From: Sesamum alatum
Lineage: Eukaryota; Streptophyta; Magnoliopsida; Lamiales; Pedaliaceae
DNA: 64,000 nt
Assembly: GCA_034509735.1 (NCBI GenBank)
Contig: JACGWO010000012.1
Coordinates: 23,837,188-23,901,187, forward strand
Reading direction: 5' to 3'
This document shows, piece by piece, positions 1 to 11,575 of the stretch. The first letter of the stretch is position 1. Every line of letters begins with the position of its first letter. Position numbers and translations under genes: made by a program. Below the pieces are notes generated by a model. That model ran no database searches. It was not told the origin of the DNA and saw only the letters and a program-made list of their open reading frames with translations.

Positions 1-589
1 TAATCATCCGTTTCAGATTTTAAAACCTTGAAAACTGCCTAGACATTTTCAGATTCCCAAGGCTGAAATTTTGCTAAACATATCCTTTCTTAGTGAGAAG
101 AAGAGAACATCAATGGCTTTTCTCCTATTGAGCTTCTGTTGACTAATTCTGTGTTTTATTATTAATCTTTTCTTGTCTATATATTGAGTAATGAAGTTGC
201 ATAAACTGATGTTCCTCAAGGGAGCTGTATACCACAGATTACCCATACTATAGTACACTTTGGCTTAATTGCATTTTTGTCATGTATATTAGGACTGACA
301 AAAATAAGTATTCTAAATATAGGGTGGCAAGTTGTTCCTGAAATTAAATTCCGACCATTTTTTAAAAATTTGGTGGCCAAAGTCCTGCAATTAATAAAAA
401 AAAAAATTAATTGTTGTATTTCTTGACATGTCTAAATAACTATCAGCAATTCATTCTGGAAACCATGTAAATTGTTATGCACTAAATTATATTTATTTTT
501 CTTCTTTTCTTTGCGCATTTTCCAATTCAGCATTGCAATTTTTCTAATAGTATTTCCGTTATACATTATCGTTTTATATTGTAATGAAT
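1..589. other. Gene-free left edge with two repeat fragments
   Basis: No convincing coding sequence. Positions 262-395 look like one arm of the same foldback family as 1988-2743: it starts near GGCTTAATTGCATTTTTG and has the same tract mentioning a gap in GGTGGCAA and AAAATTTGGTGGCC. Its partner arm is missing. Positions 418-540 match, in inverted orientation, the segment at about 62190-62340 near the other end of the window. The remainder is AT-rich and unassigned. Confidence 0.5.
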
Positions 590-1356
590 GAATGAGTTAG
601 ATAGTGCGGAAAATTGTGTATTACAAAGTCGAGGCAAGAGTTAGACTCTTTATCTTTAAGACAATTATTGCCCGCTCTGGTGCTCACGGAATTGGCAATT
701 TGTCTCCAAGATACAACGACTTTATATCTCAAAGTAGCAGCACTGCAAACTTTGAGAACGGCGAACCAAATGATATCTTGAAACTCTCTTGCTAAAACTC
801 TAAAATGCTTTGTATGCTTAAGAATGCTATGAATAGTTGAATGCTTGAATAATACCATGAAATGAAAAATGGGAGATCTATTTATAGGAGTTGGAAAGGT
901 GTTTTCGTATGGATATGTCCAATCAGAAAAGATGCCTTTGAAAAGTTAATGACCTTTCAACCGCATGGATGCATCATTTTCACCCAAAGGATCATATCAT
1001 TTAACTCAAATGGATGCATCCTTTAATTCCAAAGACATACCATTTAACTCAAATGGATGCATCCTTTTATCAAAGGGACATACCATTTCACACAAATGGA
1101 CACGTCATTTCATCCAAAGGGTTTCACCCAATGGACATATCATTTCAACCAAAGGATACACCCATTAGGTTGATCAAGACACGACCGGATGATGATTGGG
1201 GCCCATCACCATCATCTACGTGTCACGAGCTGTCACAAGCTATCACGAGTTCCGTTAATGTGTCACAACATCGTAACCAATCACTTGTCACGATTTATCC
1301 TTTAATTTATCATTCACCATTTTCCCAAACATTTATCACTAACTTTGAATTGAACA
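590..1356 (-). mobile_element. Probable solo LTR / LTR fragment (minus strand)
   Basis: Read on the minus strand this has an LTR-like layout: a repeat-rich upstream part (963-1160), a TATA box CTATAAATAG (complement of 878-887), then a short transcribed-looking tract. It interrupts a segment that is continuous near 62.15-62.34 kb: homology runs to about 540 on one side and resumes near 1357 on the other. The minus-strand start would be TGTTCAATTC at 1356. I could not find a clean 5-bp target-site duplication, and no internal retrotransposon region is present, so the limits are approximate. Confidence 0.35.
963..1160. repeat. Imperfect tandem repeat, ~50-bp unit
   Basis: At least three imperfect copies built around ACTCAAATGGATGCATCC alternating with CAAAGGACATACCATTT. 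They sit upstream of the minus-strand TATA box of the LTR-like piece, where U3 enhancer repeats are often found. The repeats produce meaningless reading frames rich in His and Ser. Units are adjacent with no spacers, so this is not a CRISPR-like array. Confidence 0.6.
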
Positions 1357-1385
1357 ATATTAAGTTCAAGCAAATTATTAACTAA

Positions 1386-3125
1386 AGGGGGCCCTTTTTT
1401 CTTTTTGTGCTTTTGGAAAGGGTAAAAACGCAATTTAAACCCCTGTGTTTTTTATAAATATTTAAAATACCCCATTTTTGAAGAATAAAACATTAAAAAA
1501 ACTCTATTGTGTTTTTCAAAATAGGGCAAAACACCCCTTTTAGACCCGGCGGTGCATCACACGTGTCCTTCAATACACAACTTGGGGTTCAATTTTGGCC
1601 AATAAATTAATTTATTAAACATGGAAAAATATTTAAATACATTAAATATATATTTTAAAAAAAAAAGGTTTCTTTTTTCCCCACCTCCCCTACCCCACCA
1701 ACGCCCCCCTCGCCATCGTCTCCTCCTCATAGCGTGCACCGCCGCCATCCGACCGCAGCGGCGCCTATCCTCCATCGCCTCCTATGTGTCGTCCGCCTCA
1801 TTCCCTCTTTCGGGCATGACGCCTCCTCCCATCCTCCTCGTGAATCGCCCCTCTCCCTCGCATCTGCCTCCTCTGCGTCGTCTGCCTCCTGCCCTCCCTA
1901 GTGTCGGAGTGGCAATGATCGACGCATCTCTCCCTCCCATTATATTATCATATATATATATAATATATATTTATATATAAATAAATACGCTAAATTACAT
2001 TTACTGCCCCGTATATTAGCCGGTAGTGGCAAAATAAGGACCTTAATATAGGGGTGGCAAATACTACCCTAGAATTAACTTTTTTTTTTTTTTGCAATTG
2101 CAGGACTCCGGCCATTGAATTTTTAAAAATGGCCGAAATTTGCTGACGTGGACAATTTTAGGGTTTTTTAAATTGGGAAAAAAGCTGACTGAGCATATTT
2201 TAAAACTATTCCTGCCACATAGCACCGACATGAAAAATATATATATAATAAATTTTTAAAATTTACATTATGTATATAATTATAAATTATAAAAAATAAA
2301 TTTATTATACCAATATAAATTTAAAAAAATTATATTTTAGATATAATTTTAAACATTATAATAATATAAAAATAAAATTATTATATAAGATAAATTTTAA
2401 ATTTACATATGCATATTTATATATTATATTATTATATAATATAAATTAAAAAAATTTTAAATTATTTTAAAAAATTAATTTATATTATATAATAATGTAA
2501 TATATAATTATACACATAATATAAATTTAAAATTTATTTTATATTTTTTTTCTATGTCAACACTTATGTGGCAGGATATTTTTAAAATATGTCCAATCAA
2601 TTTTTTCCCCAATCTAAAAAATCCTATATTTGTCCACATCAGTAATTCCGGCCACCTTTCAAAAATTTGGTTGGCCACCCCTATATTTAATGTCCTTATT
2701 TTGCCACCCCCCTAATATACGGGGCAGTAAATGCAATTAAGCCTAAATAAATATATATAATATTTAAAGATTTGTAAATTATATTTAGATATATATATAA
2801 AATATATTTAATTCTAAAATAATTTTTATAATGTTAACAAAAATTCTGAACCGTCATTTGTAAGAGATGGGATCTAATGGTACATAAATAAGAGTAAAAA
2901 ATGGTATTTCATAATTACAAAAATAAAAAAACGGCACGATATGGTGCACCTAATACATGGAGGAGGTATTTGCCCTATTTTAGAGATCACAAAGGAAATT
3001 TTGAGTGTTTTATTTTCAATAGAGGGATATTTTAAATATTTCTAAAAACACATTAAGAATGAATTGCCATTTTTACCCTTTGGAAACAGGTCCACAAAAA
3101 ACCAAAAGGTACTTCTTTGGCCAAT
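1386..3125. mobile_element. Large foldback/Mutator-like element with GC-rich insert
   Basis: Two long inverted arms of about 150-200 bp. The left arm (about 1388-1550) contains GGAAAGGGTAAAAACGCAAT, TATTTAAAATACCCC and AAAATAGGGCAAA; the reverse complement of 2960-3120 contains the corresponding tracts in the same order. Between the arms are a strikingly GC-rich, Pro/Ser-coding stretch at 1680-1945 and a second foldback element (1988-2743). Long arms with unrelated GC-rich internal DNA fit a non-autonomous Mutator-like element that has picked up host sequence, but no target-site duplication could be identified and the donor gene is not recognisable. Confidence 0.5.
1988..2743. mobile_element. 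Foldback MITE, Mutator-type, 10-bp TSD
   Basis: Long inverted arms: left from about 1990 (ATTTACTGCCCCGTATATTA) and right ending near 2740, whose complement reads the same. Matching arm motifs include GGCAAAATAAGGAC and TGCCACAT. The element is flanked by the direct repeat TAAATAAATA at 1978-1987 and 2744-2753. A 9-10 bp duplication points to Mutator-type transposition. The core is extremely AT-rich and non-coding. It is nested inside the element at 1386-3125. Confidence 0.75.
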
Positions 3126-3331
3126 GTGAATAGCCAGCCAGCTTATTTATTTATTTTAAATATTTAAGAAAATAAAAATAACAAAAATAAATATAATAAT
3201 AATATATATATATATATATAATATGAATGGTAAAAGTCGAACTCATGGAGTTTGACTTTACTGAATTTTTTTTTTTTATAAAATTCAAAGTCGAACTCCA
3301 AGAGTTCGACTTCAACTTTTTATTTTTTTTA

Positions 3332-3382
<51 letters not shown>

Positions 3383-3488
3383 GTCTGTTGCGTATATTTA
3401 AATAAATGTAAAAAAAATAATTACATCCAAAAAATTATATTTAAATTAAATTATAAAATTTAAAAATTAATTATAATAATTACAATTC

Positions 3489-4345
3489 TTAAAAATGACC
3501 GTCCGTCCCACAAGTGCGTCGGTGCCGTTGGCGCCGAGGTCTTCTTATTTGTTCACCCATATTTTGTATTGGTTCATCTTCAACATTATCATCATTATCT
3601 GCATTCATATGCAACCGACTTGATGATGTTGCAGAACTAGACTCTACATAATCACGATATGCACCAAATGCTGGAAATGGAATTGGTGAGATATTATATT
3701 CTAGTGCATATGTTTGACTCGTGCTAAGGCCAAGGTCAAGATCAACCTGTCCATAATAAGGTTGTTGGCTTGGCATGTATGGAGATGAATCAAACCAATC
3801 ACTTTGTTGGGGCGGTTGAGGCACGTAGCAATCTTCATATACATTTAGAGGTGTATGCACTGTGGATGGACCAGCTATATCTGCCCCAATAGTATCATCA
3901 CCTCTAAGTGAACTTGTAGACATTCTACTACTGCTTCTCCTTTGTCTGTGGGACATAGACGGAGCATTATCATGTGGCGCTGCTTGTTGTTCGGGCTGAT
4001 TATACCTCGAAAAACGAGAAAGCATTTCACGAAGTTCAATCATTCCGATAATAAACCGCCGATGCATTTGCAAAGCCTCTTCGAAATTGATTGGTGGAGG
4101 TTGAACACTTAGATGAAGGGTCTCTGCATATTGCTCCTGCACCAATTTTAAAATAATAAATTTAAATCTAAGAGAAAAATAGGTGTAACATGAATCAAGT
4201 TTTATTGCACAATATACCACATGTTGTATTGTTGGTGCATGTCCAGGTTGATAGCCACTCTCCACACGTCTATCAGTAGATGATGAGACGAATCGACGAG
4301 TTATTCTACTGATATCCATTTTCTGTATCTCATCCGTTGGAAATG
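3489..4345 (-). pseudogene. Plant mobile domain (PMD/MAIN-like) gene, 3' part only
   Basis: The reading frame gives a hydrophilic protein tail resembling the C-terminal region of MULE-associated plant-mobile-domain proteins, which databases often name serine/threonine-protein phosphatase 7 long-form homologues. Recognisable parts are ITRRFVSSSTDRR, PPPINFEEALQMHRRF, and a basic end RRPRRQRHRR. An 82-bp stretch around 4140-4219 has GT and AG borders (GTATATTG to GGTGCAG on the minus strand) and looks like an intron; skipping it joins TIQHV to EQYAETLHL. The N-terminal mobile domain is absent: at about 4345 the sequence switches to transposase on the opposite strand. PMD proteins are linked to transposon silencing, but this copy is a remnant within a MULE. 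What it did in the intact element is inference. Confidence 0.65.
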
Positions 4346-4346
4346 G

Positions 4347-5538
4347 GTGGTCGGCGCACAATCATTTCATCTCGTTTCATACGTGATAAAATACATCTTC
4401 TGGGCATTCAAACCGTGTATCGATGGGTTCCAATACTGCCGCAATGTCATAAGTGTCGATGGAACACATTTATACACAAAATACAAACACAAAATGTTGA
4501 TTGCAGCTGCCATGGGTGGGAATCAACATGTACTTCCTCTTGCGTTTGCTATTGTCAATGAAGAATTCGAAGCATCTTGGACTTGGTTTCTTCAAATGTT
4601 GAGCAAACATATTATAAGAGGACGGTCTGGGATGTGTCTTATTTCTGACCGTAATGCGGGTCTCATCAAAGCAGTGAAAACAATTCCAGATTTTTTGCCA
4701 CCACAGGAAGTGTACAGATATTGCTTGCGGCACGTATGTTCTAATTTCAACAGTCGTCACAAGAATGTGAAACTGAAGGACCTTTGTTGGAGAGCTGGTT
4801 CTGAATATCAAATCAACAAGTTCAATCGAACAATGAACTAGATAAAGACGAACAAATTAGAAGCGTTTGTGAACTTAGAGAATATTGAGAAGGAAAAATG
4901 GACAGCTTCTCACGATGGCGGATGGCGGTGCCGGATTCTCACAACCAACATGTCAGAGTGCATCAATGGAGTTCTGAAAGGGGCTCGTCGATTGCCTGTG
5001 ACTGCAATAGTGGAAATAATATTTGCTCGTTCAGTCCACTATTTTCGTGAGAGGATGGCCAAGAGTGGTGTCATGTTAAGCAACAACCAACTATGAACGG
5101 ACTTTGCAAACAAATTGTTCCAACGTTGGTTCGAAAAAAGTTGAACATGCTGTGACGAAATACAATCAGCACCAACAGTCTGCCCCCGTTGTGACAAAAC
5201 GTCAGACTGGACATGGATTCAACACTCACGTCGTCAAAATTGCCACACGAGAATGTTCATGTGGCAAATGGAGTCAATTCGGCATCCCGTGCTCGCATGC
5301 TCAAAAGGTATGCACTGCATATAGAGTTAGTGCCCCATCAATGGTGAAGGACTATTATGATATAATGGCTTACATGAGAACATATTCTAAGTCTTTTCAT
5401 CCTTTGATGGCGGAAGATTATTGGGATGTTCCACAATTTGAGTTGGTCCATGACACTACTTTGCGTGGCATCATTCGTCGTGGTAGAAGCCAAACATCAC
5501 GTATTCCTAACGAGATGGATTGGGCACACGCGAGATAG
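4347..5538 (+). pseudogene. MuDR-family MULE transposase, 5'-truncated and disrupted
   Basis: The catalytic part of a Mutator-type transposase is clear. FWAFKPCIDGF leads into VDGTHLYTKYK (first catalytic Asp), followed by LPLAFAIVNEE and LISDRNAGL (second Asp). DGGWRCRILTTNMSECINGV and the SWIM zinc finger CSCGKWSQFGIPCSH (CxC...CxH) come later, and the tail ends in IPNEMDWAHAR. The amino-terminal region is missing. An in-frame TAG follows FNRTMN near 4840, and the frame changes near 5095, so the copy cannot encode a full enzyme. Its 5' end meets the 5' end of the minus-strand PMD remnant at about 4345, consistent with one internal deletion that removed both gene starts. Confidence 0.85.
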
Positions 5539-5880
5539 ATAACAATACCAACAAATGGAGGGTCATTCAATACAAGCTGATGCGTCGGTGAGGGGTCGTA
5601 GAAGACAATAATAATTTTAAAATTTGTAATTATTATAATTAATTTTTTAAATTTTATTCTTTGATTTAAATATAATTTTTTTAATGTAATTATATGTTTT
5701 TGTGTTAATATATATTTTGTGTTGTACATTTATTTTAAATATATGCAGACTAAATAATAATAATAATAATAATAAAATAAAAAGGAAAAAGTTGAATATA
5801 TGCAAACTAAATAATAATAATAATAATAATAAAATTAAAAAAAATAAAAAGTGGAAGTTGAACTCATGAAGTTCGACTTT

Positions 5881-7861
5881 TCATGGATCTTGAGCTCCAA
5901 AATTCTGAGAAGAAAGAGAAATACTTGCAGATGGTGATGGAAGAAATCGATTCGATTTTTGAACAAGTTATGAGCATCCAGAACAACTGCAGAGTTGGAG
6001 ATCTGAATGCAGCAACACTTCAGTGCCTGCTTCCTCAGGAGGCCCACCGGATGATGGGAACAAGATGGTGGGATTCAATGAGGACCTCTTGGAGTTAAAA
6101 GTTCGGCTTTGTGGAGGACCGACTAAACTCCAAATCATTTCAATTGTAGGAATGGGCGGTGTTGGTAACACTACTTGGCTAAAAATATTATTGATGATTC
6201 ACTTGTTGCGTATCATTTTCATATTCGCGTGTGAATAACAATATCTCAAGGTTATCATCTGCGAGCAGTACTTCTTGCCCTTGTTGCTTCTTTGACTAAT
6301 CAGAAAACTGTGGATTTAAGTAACAAGATGAACGAAGAACTAGCAGAGTATGTATACAAAATTTTAAAGGGTAGGACTTATCTCATTGTAATGGATGATA
6401 TGTGGAGTACACAAACTTGGGATGATGCGAGGAGATTCTTTCCTGATGACAACAATCGAAGTCGAGTCTTGATAACCACCAGACCATCGGAGGTGGTTGT
6501 GTATGCATCTTCTAGCCCACCTTATCATATGCGCTTCTTAGATGAGGAATGGAGCTGGAATCTACTCCGAGACAAGGTCTTTGAACAACAAAATTGCCCA
6601 CCCAAATTGAAGAGAATTGGAAGAATGATTGCTAAAAATTGTGGAGGACTTCCTCTTGCAATTAGTGTAGCTGGAGGAATTCTCACAAAGGGGAATAGGA
6701 CCCAACATCACTGGCAAAAAATTGCAAAAAACATAAGCTTAACCGTGGCAACAGATGATGATCAATTCCCAAAAATACTTACTTTGAGTTATGACCATTT
6801 ACCATGTTATCTGAAAGCATGTTTTCTGTATATGGGAGGTTTTCCCAGAAAACTACAATATTCCAATCTCCAAGCTCACCAAGTTGTGGGTAGCTGAGGG
6901 AATTCTGAAGCCGAATGGGCCTAAAAGCTTAGAAGAATTAGCAGATGAGTATTTGGAAGATCTTGTTAAAAGAAATCTCATACTGATCATTACAAAGAGA
7001 TCCAATGGCAAAATTAGATTATGCGAGTTACATGATCTCTTGAGGGACTTGTGCATACAAAAGGCTCGGAAGGAGGAATTTCTTCATGTTGTCAACTGTT
7101 CAGCAAGAGGCATCCAAAACCAGCGTCGTGTGTGTATTCATTTTGGCATTTCTGATGAATTTGCGGATAAATGTGTACGTGCTTCGCCTATCCTTTCCAT
7201 ATTGTTTTTTGGCGGCTCTATTGCATCATTATCCTTTCCACGAGGTTATAGACTACTAAGGGTACTGGATTTATTACTAGCATTTTTACGCTATATGCCA
7301 CTTGAAATAACACAGTTGTTTCATCTGAGATTTCTTACTCTCAATGGCAGACTCAAGGTCCCTCCATCAATATCAAAACTTCAGAATCTTCAAACCTTAA
7401 TTATCCATGTATATGGAAGGGAAAGCACCGATAGCATATTACATTTACAAACTCATGAGATGTGGAAAATGCCACAGTTAAGACATTTTTTCTTTTTCCA
7501 AGGAGGAGGGTTACCCACTCCTTTTGTTGATGTACCAAGTGGTGGGTAAGTTCTAGAACATCTGCAAACACTCTATATTGACAACTTTAGATTCACAAGC
7601 AATGCCATTGAAATGATTCCTAACTTGAAGAAGTTGAAGGTTTACTATTATCATTTGTTCATAGTAGCGTGGGCGGAGTATTACCTCAGCAATCTGGTCT
7701 ATCTGTGCCAACTTGAGACTCTGAATCTCATGTTTATGAATTCTTTGATTTATGATGAAAATCCTTTACCTGCGAACTTTGCTCTGCCACCCAATCTAAA
7801 GAAGCCTGGGAAACGATGTCCTTCAAGTTCGTATCTTGGAATAATTTTTTATGACTTGTAA
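5881..7861 (+). pseudogene. R1-type CC-NBS-LRR pseudogene, truncated at both domains
   Basis: Homologous to the intact NLR at 48846-51503 but on the opposite strand. The coiled-coil start is missing: sequence begins at LELQNSEKKEKYLQMVMEE directly after the MULE end. Visible landmarks are a P-loop with Lys replaced by Asn (GMGGVGNTT near 6150), kinase-2 LIVMDDMW, RNBS-B SRVLITTR, CGGLPLAI, CFLYMGGFP, the LHDLLRDLC block and several LRRs. Frame changes occur near 6010-6040, around 6200-6290 and at 6845 (an extra base before the NIPISKL segment), and a stop follows PSGG near 7547. After PPNLKK the frame jumps to the last coding bases of the family (CCTGGGAAACGATGTCC), so the last LRRs are deleted. 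It cannot encode a functional receptor. Confidence 0.9.
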
Positions 7862-8034
7862 GTATCTTGGACTGCTGATATCATTTTCTCCTCTCTTACC
7901 CTTAATTCTCCCATGCCATGGAAGAACTTCATCTTAATTAAGCCTTGTACTGCTCTTATCTTTGTTTTTCTTATTGTATTTTCCAATTTTTAACACTATT
8001 AATTGCCTAATTAGTTAAATAATAATTTAAATTA

Positions 8035-8763
8035 CACTAGAAAATTTTTTACTATTAGCTACAATTTTATTAGTTATGGACGAAAACTATGGCAAATACT
8101 TACTATTAACCATGGTTAAGCAAAAATCGCTGCGAAAACATAGATTATACATCATGAAAACTATTTTTGCCATAGCTATGAGTTATAACAAATATTTTTG
8201 CCATGGCTAAATTTTTAGCTACACTCGCAAAAATTATGACCAACAACCGTTGCGTGGCCGTGGTGAATGACTATTTCCTACAACTATTTATTTTTAACCA
8301 TGGCTATTAGACGGATTAAATGATAATTTTTTTTCGGCTTAATGCATTTTTGGTCGCGTAATTTAGACTATTCTGCGTTTTCATCCTTTAACTTTCTAGG
8401 ATAGCATTTTGGTCCTACATCTTTTTTACTTTCGTCATTTTAGTCCTTTTCTCGTCGGAGTTCACTATTATCACTGAAAAAATGCATGTGCCTTTCACAT
8501 GACATTTTAAAATTGGCTTTTGTTCCTATTGACCCATTCTACCAGCATTTTTTTCCTTTAACTTTTTCATGTAGCATTTTGGTCATGTACTTTTAATTTT
8601 CGCGATTTTAGTCCTTTTTTTCTCCGAAGTTCATCCTTCCCGTCGGTGGAGGTGAACTCCGGTAAATAAAGGATTGTAATCATGAAATTAAAAAGATATA
8701 GGACCAAAATGCCAAATGATCTAAATTATGGGAAATATCCATTTAACCCATTTTTTTCTAGTG
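8035..8763. mobile_element. CACTA-type MITE with nested foldback, TSD TTA
   Basis: Starts CACTAGAAAATTTTTT and ends TTTTTTTCTAGTG, flanked by the 3-bp repeat TTA at 8032-8034 and 8764-8766. It contains the imperfect CCATGGTTA / TAACCATGG tracts also found in the CACTA element at 25608-25895. A second inverted repeat lies inside (about 8335-8745, arms containing GCATTTTTGGTC and GACCAAAATGC), so a foldback element inserted into it. No coding sequence. Confidence 0.75.
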
Positions 8764-10680
8764 TTAGTTAACAATATATAATTGTTATAATTGATTAATA
8801 TTTATATTCAAATAGGTATTTAAATTTGGAAAATAAATGTTAGTATATTAATTTTTTATGTGGTATTAATTTAATTATTTAATTTACATTATAAAAAATT
8901 AAAAATTTGATATATTTTTTTGGTATTTTAATATTTAAATAAATATATTAAATAAAATAATTATTCATCTTTTAGGGGGGAGAAAATTTTTTAAAAAAAA
9001 CACACAAAAAACAATCTCAAAAATTAAAAAAAAAAAAAAGTAAAGGAGGGTGATTTTATAAGCTCAAAAAATCTATTCTAGTCAAATTGAGTCCAAAAAA
9101 AGTTTTTTTTTTTTTCTCAAATACATGAGTTTTTAGTCTTTTCTTAAAAGACATTAGAGTTTTTAGCCTTTTTTGAAAAATATAGGGGGTAAAAACTAGA
9201 TTATACATCATAAAAATTATTTTTGTCATGGCTATAAATCAGTACGAGAAAATAGAATATTAGCGATAAAAAAATCAAGTGATAATTTTAATATTGTCAC
9301 TAGTTATATATATTTAGTGACAAGAATGTTTATTGTGTCTCAATAATGAATATTATGGTATTAATAATTACTATTATTTTGCAAAAAAGATTTATTAACA
9401 AGAATTAGTGACAAAAAAAAAGTGCATAAAGTTGTCACTAAATACAATTAGTGACTCATGTATAGTGACAATCTAGTGACAACAACTAATTTTATTTAGT
9501 GACAACTATATACACAATTTTTGTCACTAATTATTATATAGGGACAAGATAAAAAAATATTTCACATAATATATATTTTTAATAACAACTTTAAAATTGT
9601 CATATAATATTTTGTCACTAATACTCTATTTTCTTGCAGTGAGTTATAACAAATGTTTCCACGGCTAAATATTTAGCTACACTTGCAAAAATTATGGCAA
9701 CAACCGTTGCGTGTCCGTGGTGAATGACTATTTACTACGATCATTTATTTTTAACCATGACTATTAGCCATGGTTAAATGATAATTTTTTTCGGCGTAAA
9801 TGCATTTTTGGTCCCGTGGTTTAGACTATTCAACGTTTTCGTTCTTTAACTTTTTGGGATAGCATTTTGGTTCTGCATCTTTTTTATTTTAGTGATTTTA
9901 GTCCTTTTCTCGCCGTATTACACCATTCTTGCCAGGAAAATGCATGTGCCTTTCATGTGACATTTTGAAATTGGGGCTTTTGTTCCTATTGGCCCGTTTC
10001 TCCCAACATTTTTATCCTTTAACTTTTTAGGGTAGCATTTTGATCCTGTACCTTTTAATTTTCGTGATTTCGTTCCTTTTTTCCTCCAGAGTTCACCCTT
10101 CTCATTGGTGGAGGTGCACTCTGGTGAACAAAAGGACTAAAATTGCAAAAATTAAAAAGATATAGGACCAAAATGACCCTAAAAAATTAAATGACGAAAA
10201 CGTCAAATGACCTAAGTTACAGGACTAAATATGCATTTAACCCATTTTTTTCTAGTGTTAGTTAACAATATATAATTGTTATAATTGATTAATATTTATA
10301 TTCAATAGATATTTAAATTTGAAAAATAAACTTTAATATATTAATGTTTTATTTGATATTACTTTAATTATTTAATTTACATTATAAAAATTAAAAATTT
10401 GATACATTTTTCTGGTATTTTAATATTTAAATAAATATATTGAATAAAATAATTATTTATTTTTTTAGAATGGAGAAAAATAAAAGAAAACCACAAAAAA
10501 ATCTCAAAAAAAAGGTAAAGGAGGGTGATTTTATTAGATCAAAAAAGGTATTTTAGTCAAATTTGAGTCCAAAAAGAGTTTTTTTTTTTTTTTTTTTCCC
10601 TCAAAGATACATGAGCTTTTAGCCTATTTTTAAAAAATATTAGGGTTTTTAGCTTTTTTTGAAAATATAGGGGGATAAAA
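8133..10680. repeat. Tandem duplication of a ~1.05-kb block
   Basis: Two head-to-tail units, about 8140-9195 and 9197-10680. Both start at AGATTATACATCAT within the CACTA element, run through its end (TTTTTCTAGTG at 8763 and 10257) and continue through TTAGTTAACAATATATAATTG to a matching ATATAGGGGG tract. The second unit is longer because it contains an extra CACTA-type insertion (9239-9641). Breakpoints inside the CACTA element suggest unequal crossing-over. Confidence 0.75.
9239..9641. mobile_element. CACTA-type MITE
   Basis: Inverted ends of about 23 bp: left GTACGAGAAAATAGAATATT, right whose complement reads CACTGCAAGAAAATAGAGTATT. The interior carries many GTGACA / TGTCAC motifs, as in the element at 61458-62133. 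It is present only in the second unit of the local duplication. No clean target-site duplication was seen, so the outer limits may be off by a few bases. Confidence 0.6.
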
Positions 10681-10866
10681 TACAATTTGAATATTTATTG
10701 ATTAAGTCAATAGTCGTTGACTAACGGTTTCCGTTAACATATAACGATGCAAAACAATAGTGTCAAAGTTTAAGATTTTGGGACTAGAAGTGTCAACCCC
10801 GTAAAATGAGAGACCAAAAATGAGAATGGCCCTATCTAATGAGATAAAAATACAATTTTGCCAAGC

Positions 10867-10897
<31 letters not shown>

Positions 10898-11575
10898 CAT
10901 TTCCTATAAGACAAATAACTTGTCCACACGTTTACTTCATTTGTAAAAATTTTGATTTGTTGTTGTTCTTGTATACTAGATTTTGACAAGTTATGATTGT
11001 AGTTATGATTGTAGTTATGATGTCAAATATAATATGAATTATTAGACTTTAATAATTAAAAATTTTAGAATATTGCACAAATCAAATAGAAGCAATAAGA
11101 GTGCTCAATGTTTGGTAAACCAACTCATGGGACCTTTAACAAACACATTCAATTTTGTATTTGATTTCTTTTAAAGAAATCTTTTATTCAATTTGATTTT
11201 GGTTTTTACTTCAATTTATAACATACCAAAAACTAAAATATTATTTATAGAATTTTATGTACATATTTTTATATATATCAAATTTTTATACTATTTTTCT
11301 TGTTTTACTAATTGAAAGTAATATAAATAAATTAATAATATAACTATAATATGTAGTATTTAATAATTAACTATCTTTCCTTTTTAGTAAAAAAATCGAT
11401 TTTCTGGAATATCAAACTAAAGTACCGGAAAAAAAAATTTGGTAACTACCGAAATTGAACTGAACTCGATCTATTACTCGGTATATATGGCATTTTGGCA
11501 TACAAAATTTTTTATTTACCATCTATTCTATTTTACTCAATAAATACTCCTAAACAATAGTTTAATAGTTATCAT
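10681..11575. other. AT-rich intergenic stretch
   Basis: No gene is recognised. It contains an (AT)n microsatellite at about 10866-10893 and otherwise low-complexity AT-rich DNA. Confidence 0.6.

Larger units (their letters stand above)
3230..5880. mobile_element. Mutator-like element (MULE), internally deleted
   Basis: This element contains pieces of two genes pointing in opposite directions (a plant-mobile-domain gene on minus and a MULE transposase on plus). Its ends are related inverted repeats. The left end (3236-3400) has two palindromes of the form GTCGAACTC-n3-GAGTTCGAC at 3236-3256 and 3290-3310 followed by an (ATT)n tract. The right end (about 5770-5880) has the inverted counterpart with one palindrome at 5857-5877 and a partly duplicated (AAT)n tract. 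The outermost terminus on the right is missing, because NLR coding sequence begins directly at 5881. Both genes lack their 5' halves and carry disruptions, so the element is non-autonomous. Confidence 0.7.

Noticed and set aside
963..1160. Regular repeats as a possible CRISPR-like array
   Set aside because: The units are contiguous imperfect repeats with no unique spacers, in a plant nuclear context, inside an LTR-like element.
1621..1980. Pro-rich 119-codon frame
   Set aside because: Lies across the arm and GC-rich core of a foldback element; no homology recognised and it begins in AT-rich arm sequence.
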